A DNA stretch of 64,000 nucleotides from Dama dama (lineage: Eukaryota > Chordata > Mammalia > Artiodactyla > Cervidae): positions 38,037,501-38,101,500 of the forward strand of contig NC_083710.1 of the NCBI RefSeq assembly GCF_033118175.1, in the 5' to 3' direction. Shown here piece by piece: positions 60,241 to 64,000 of the stretch. Below the pieces are notes generated by a model. That model saw only the letters and a list, made by a program, of their open reading frames with translations, ran no database searches and was not told the DNA's origin. Position 1 is the first letter of the stretch. The number at the start of each line of letters is the position of its first letter. The position numbers and the translations under genes are program-made.

Positions 60241-61115
60241 CTAAAGGCTAGAGAAAAGGCAGTTCTGGGACTCCAAGATTCCCTGAGCATTGCCCTAAAA
60301 TGAGAATTCTAGATTCAAATACACCTTCCTATTTCCCTGCTTTCAAACTCTGCTCAGAGAAAGGTTTAGGAACCTAGAACGTTCACTTTGTTCAGACCTG
60401 GAGCATTTCTCTACACAGAGGGGAGAAGAGGGTTGATGTTACCTTCAGCCACAAGGAAGTAAATGGCCATAAATTATGTGGGAGACAAGAGACATATCTT
60501 GGGTCCCCTGGTCTCCAGGAGGCAGGCGAGTCACCCAGCTCAAGAACAACCCAGAGCACAAAGTTCTCCTCAGGGACGGAGTCTGATGACTGTCTCTGTA
60601 CTGTGAGGCCCCCAGACCCAAGAGGACGGACAGGCAGGTCAATAACCCAGTGACCACTTCTGGGCTCTGCCCTCTGCTTGTCTCCACACAGGCGACCGTG
60701 ATGGGTTCTCCAGGTTCTTTGTGCCATACACTCCCTGTGGCTAAGTCATAGAGCAGGGCTTCGTTCTGTTTCCTCTCCCAACTTGTGGATAAGACAGAGA
60801 ACTTGCACTGCCCTGGCCTTCAGAAGGGATCAAGGTCATCCCAGTATTTAAATGAGTGAATGACTGAATCAGATGTGTCACCTCAAATTCAGAAGTAAGT
60901 TCTGAAAGATTTCAGGACCTTTCTTATAACATTACCATGAATATCATGAACCCACTCTGCAAACCTCCCGGACCTAGTGCTCCTTTCTATGAGAGAACAT
61001 CCAGATTATAAAGTCAAAGTACGTATACACACAAATACAAATTTCTATGAAATTTCTGTGAGTAAGGGAGATATCAGTCCCTTAGACAAGAAATCAGCTG
61101 GATTTTTCAATGTAA
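60241..61115. other. Unassigned stretch
   Basis: No repeat recognised. Frames of 80 and 111 codons on the minus strand (60392-60727) overlap each other and have no domain. Confidence 0.4.
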
Positions 61116-62065
61116 TGAACTGGACATGGACCAACAGACGGGTTCCAAATAGGAAAAGGAGTGTGTCAAGGCTGTATATTGTCACCCTGCTTATTTAACT
61201 TATATGCAGAGTACATCATGAGAAACGCTGGGCTGGAAGAAGCACAAGCTGGAATCAAGATTGCTGGGAGAAATATCAATAACCTCAGATCTGCAGATGA
61301 CACCACCCTTATGGCAGAAAGTGAAGAGGAACTAAAAAGCCTCTTGATGAAAGTGAAAGAGGAGGGTGAAAAAGTTGGCTTAAAGCTTAACATTCAGAAA
61401 ACTAAGATCATGGTATCTGGTCCCATCACCTCATGGCAAATAGATAGAGAAACAGTGGAAGCAGTGTCAGACTTTATTTTTGGGGGCTCCAAAATCACTG
61501 CAGATGGTGACTGCAGCCATGAAATTAAAAGACACTTACTCCTTGGAAGGAAAGTTATGATCAACCTAGATAGCATATTAAAAAGCAGAGACATTACTTT
61601 GCCAACAAAGGTCCATCTAGTCAAGGCTATGGTTTTTCCAGTGGTCATGTGTGGATGTGAGAGTTGGACTGTGAAGAAAGCTGAGCACCGAAAAATTGAT
61701 GCTTTTGAACTGTGGTGTTGGAGAAGACTGTTGAGAGTCCCTTGGACTGCAAGGAGATCCAACCAGTCCATCCTAAAGGAGATCAGTCCTGGGTGTTCAT
61801 TGGAAGGACTGATGCTGAAGCTGAAACTCCAACACTTTGGCCACCTCATGCAAAGAGTTGACTCATTGGAAAAGACCCTGATGCTGGGAGGGATTAGGGG
61901 CAGGAGGAGAAGGGGACGACAGAGGATGAGATGGCTGGATGGCATCACTGACTCGATGGACATGAGTTTGAGTAAACTCTGGGAGTTGGTGATGGACAGG
62001 GAGGCCTGGCGTGTTGTGATTCATGGGGTCGCAAAGAGTTGGACACTACTGAGCGACTGAACTGA
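61116..62065 (+). mobile_element. BovB LINE 3' half with uninterrupted ORF2 frame
   Basis: A 950-bp copy, 5'-truncated inside the RT at the TGHG block. The frame is open from about 61119 to the natural ORF2 stop at 62060 (over 300 codons). It covers RT motif B (QGCILSPCLFNLY), the catalytic block, the thumb region and the Arg-rich C-terminal segment (GRRRRGRQRMRW). The catalytic YADD is SADD here (residues 44-47 counted from the GTG at 61161), so the Tyr is lost while both Asp remain. Without the endonuclease and N-terminal RT it cannot move. A possible 9-bp duplication 'aatgaactg' (61114, 62066) is ambiguous because the BovB tail has the same sequence. Confidence 0.96.
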
Positions 62066-62101
62066 AATGAACTGAATGGCTGTGATATCTTTGTGATACT
62101 G

Positions 62102-62237
62102 AATATGCTCAGTCGCTCTTTGCCACCTTGTGAACTGTAGCCTGGTGGGTTAATGTTAGGAGCCAGGTTAATGTTAGACACCAGGCTCCTCGGTCCATGG
62201 AATTTTTCAGACAAGAATATTGGAGTGGGTTGCCGTT
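62102..62237 (-). mobile_element. Bov-A monomer, antisense, with local duplication
   Basis: Antisense Bov-A body, broken by an extra ~35 bp in which 'ggttaatgttag' occurs twice together with a second partial copy of the 'accaggctcc' word. Confidence 0.88.
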
Positions 62238-62395
62238 ACTGAAACTATTTCTCAGTTTACTAAACCAACCTTCCAGTAGACATACACACAGTTTGGTTAC
62301 CTGGACTGATACTTGGAACTACTCCTGGAAAACGACAGCAGGCCTGCTTACTTCATAAGCATGTGTTAAAAGCAAACTGAAAATGCATGAGGAAT

Positions 62396-62555
62396 GAAGA
62401 GTATGAGATGGTTGGATGGCATCACCGATTCAATGGACATGAGTTTGAGTAGACTCAAGGAGTTGGTGATAGACAGGGAGGCCTGGCCTGCTGCAGTTCA
62501 TGGGGTCGCAAAGGGTTGGACATGACTGAGCGACTGAACTGAACTGAACTGAGAA
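62396..62555 (+). mobile_element. Short BovB 3' end
   Basis: The last ~155 bp of BovB ('gatggttggatggcatcacc' to '(gaact)n'). The tail has three GAACT units. Confidence 0.93.
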
Positions 62556-62732
62556 CACATACCAAATATTTGTAGACAAATATTTGTATCTGTTTTCCTG
62601 TACCCTCACTCAGGTAGAGATAAGATCACTTCATGCATATAAATATGATTTAGTAATTTACTTCTTACATTCAAAGAAACCCCTGGGAGTAATGAGAGTT
62701 GGATGTTTTTAAATGCATTGAATATAGACTTC

Positions 62733-62940
62733 AGATTTCCCTGGTGGCTCAGTGGTAAAGAATCCACCCACCAAAGCAGGAGACAGAGGATTGATCCCTG
62801 GGTTGGAAAGATCCCCTGGAGAAGGCAATGGCAACCCGTTCCAGTATTCTTGCTGGAGAATCCCATGGACAGAGGATCCTGTCGGACTACAGTCCATGGA
62901 GTCACAAAGAGTTGGACATGACTGAAGAGACTAAAGGACA
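62733..62940 (+). mobile_element. Bov-tA SINE
   Basis: Sense copy from 'gatttccctggtggctcagt' to 'gacatgactgaagagact'. Confidence 0.95.
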
Positions 62941-63207
62941 ACAGCAGTACAGACTTGAGTTCTTCCATGGAGCTTGCCCAGAGGAAATCACTTAGATAGC
63001 CTCAGAATCTGGCTGTTTGGTCATAGGATGTACTTCAGAATAAATCCGTCCTTTTTGCTTGATACATCCATCATCTTTTATTTATAATGAAAGACAATCA
63101 AAAGGTGTATTTTGAAGAGTTGGGGGGAGGTCTGTGAGTGAGGGTCATTGTGAAATTAGGTGTGTTGTTCCTCAGAGTCCTGTTAACCTTGCTGTCATCC
63201 CCAGAGT

Positions 63208-63417
63208 GCTGTGTGTGCTCAGTCACTAAGTCATGTCCGACTCTTTGCTACCCCATGGACCCCATGCTACCCCTGCCATGCTCCTCTGTCCATGGGATTC
63301 TCCAGGCAAGAATACTGGAGTGGGTTGACATTTCCTCCTCCAGGGGATCTTCTTGACCCAGGGATCAAACCTGCATCTTGACAGGCGGGTTCCTTACCAC
63401 TAACGTCCCCTGGAGGG
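63208..63417 (-). mobile_element. Bov-tA SINE, antisense
   Basis: Antisense copy from 'gtgtgtgctcagtcactaag' to the tRNA head complement, which is decayed ('actaacgtcccctggaggga'). Confidence 0.93.
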
Positions 63418-64000
63418 AGCCCCCAGCAGTACTCCCCTACCTGCCAACTCCCCACCTTGGCTGCAGAGCTTCCAGTGGAGACGTGGTCATACAAGAGGTG
63501 AATTTTCCAAAATACACTTTATTCTGTGGCTTATTTTTCCCCCTACTGTTTTCCTGCCGCCACTACCACGGAGTTTAAAGGGCACTTAAGAGAGTAAATT
63601 AGAAAGCGAGGCTGGAGCCTTTGTAGAAACACAGGCAAGTTTTTATCTTGGAATGCTTTCCTCATGAAAGCTGCAGCGAACACTTGGAATGAGGTGGAAA
63701 CAAAGGCTGGAAGGCATTTCTGAGCAAGTGTTCTGCTCCCCGCCAGCCTGTGGACTAACTGGCGCCCTGCCCTGTGGCTGTTTATGTGGGGAAGGGAGCC
63801 CGGGGCATTTAGGTCATCCGGAGGCCACCTCCTCCTGCCTCACTGGCCCACGGAGGGATCAGAAGTGATACAACGAGGCTGTTTCTTCCATAGTATGTGG
63901 AGTGGCCTCTGCTGTGGTTTTAGTGGCTCTTTCCCTGATGACCAGACGCTTTTCGCACTTTTGCGTTTGCTCAGTGGGCACCTACATGTTTTCTTTTGCC
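63418..64000. other. Unassigned, GC-richer window end
   Basis: No repeat recognised. GC content rises at 63720-63880. No frame or splice context strong enough to call a gene. Confidence 0.4.

Noticed and set aside
61394..61963. 189-codon minus-strand open frame
   Set aside because: Antisense shadow of the BovB ORF2 frame. BovB codon usage leaves its complement open, and the same protein-like text (IRWPKYWSFSFSISPSNE type) recurs at 10.9, 28.1, 41.4 and 48.4 kb for the same reason.

Overview
The window is mammalian, non-coding DNA from a bovid ruminant. This follows from its repeats: BovB (RTE-clade) LINE fragments, about 30 Bov-tA/Bov-A SINEs, ruminant-type L1 3' ends and cetartiodactyl tRNA-Glu-derived (CHR-type) SINEs, over a thinner layer of ancient mammalian repeats (MIR, probable L2, MER5-like, old L1). 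The sequence alone does not separate cattle, sheep, goat or buffalo. I find no protein-coding host gene. Every long open frame that I recognise is LINE-derived, and the rest look like chance frames or SINE readings.

Layout. 1-10 kb: a BovB fragment cut by the window edge, an antisense L1 ORF2 piece, a 3' BovB, four Bov-tA SINEs and two unassigned stretches. 10-23 kb: a short BovB copy with an 11-bp target-site duplication (TSD), CHR SINEs, a MER5-like relic, a twin-primed L1 (16.3-17.0 kb), an older antisense L1 (18.4-19.0 kb) and a tRNA-Glu-like pseudogene. 23-25 kb: the longest BovB, covering the reverse transcriptase (RT) through the 3' end but disabled. 25-39 kb: scattered SINEs, microsatellites, a palindromic minisatellite (26.9 kb), a degenerate GAT/GGT repeat (32.5 kb) and a modestly GC-rich patch (33.8-34.1 kb). 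39-40 kb: an L1 nested inside a BovB, both with TSDs. 41-50 kb: MIR, a third inverted L1, then an ancient L1 split by three later insertions. 50-64 kb: L1 3' ends, BovB pieces, a tRNA-Lys retropseudogene carrying an encoded CCA, and a 5'-truncated BovB whose 3' open frame is uninterrupted.

The elements are related mechanically rather than as a pathway. Bov-A SINEs share 3' sequence with BovB and are thought to be mobilised by BovB RT; the L1 and tRNA-derived copies reflect the L1 machinery. The window is best read as a record of nested retrotransposition: three L1 copies have twin-priming inversions, and many insertions can be dated relative to one another from TSDs. I did not find a new biological system. 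All repeat assignments come from reading the sequence and from memory of consensus sequences, not from a database search; boundaries without a stated TSD are approximate by about 10-20 bp.
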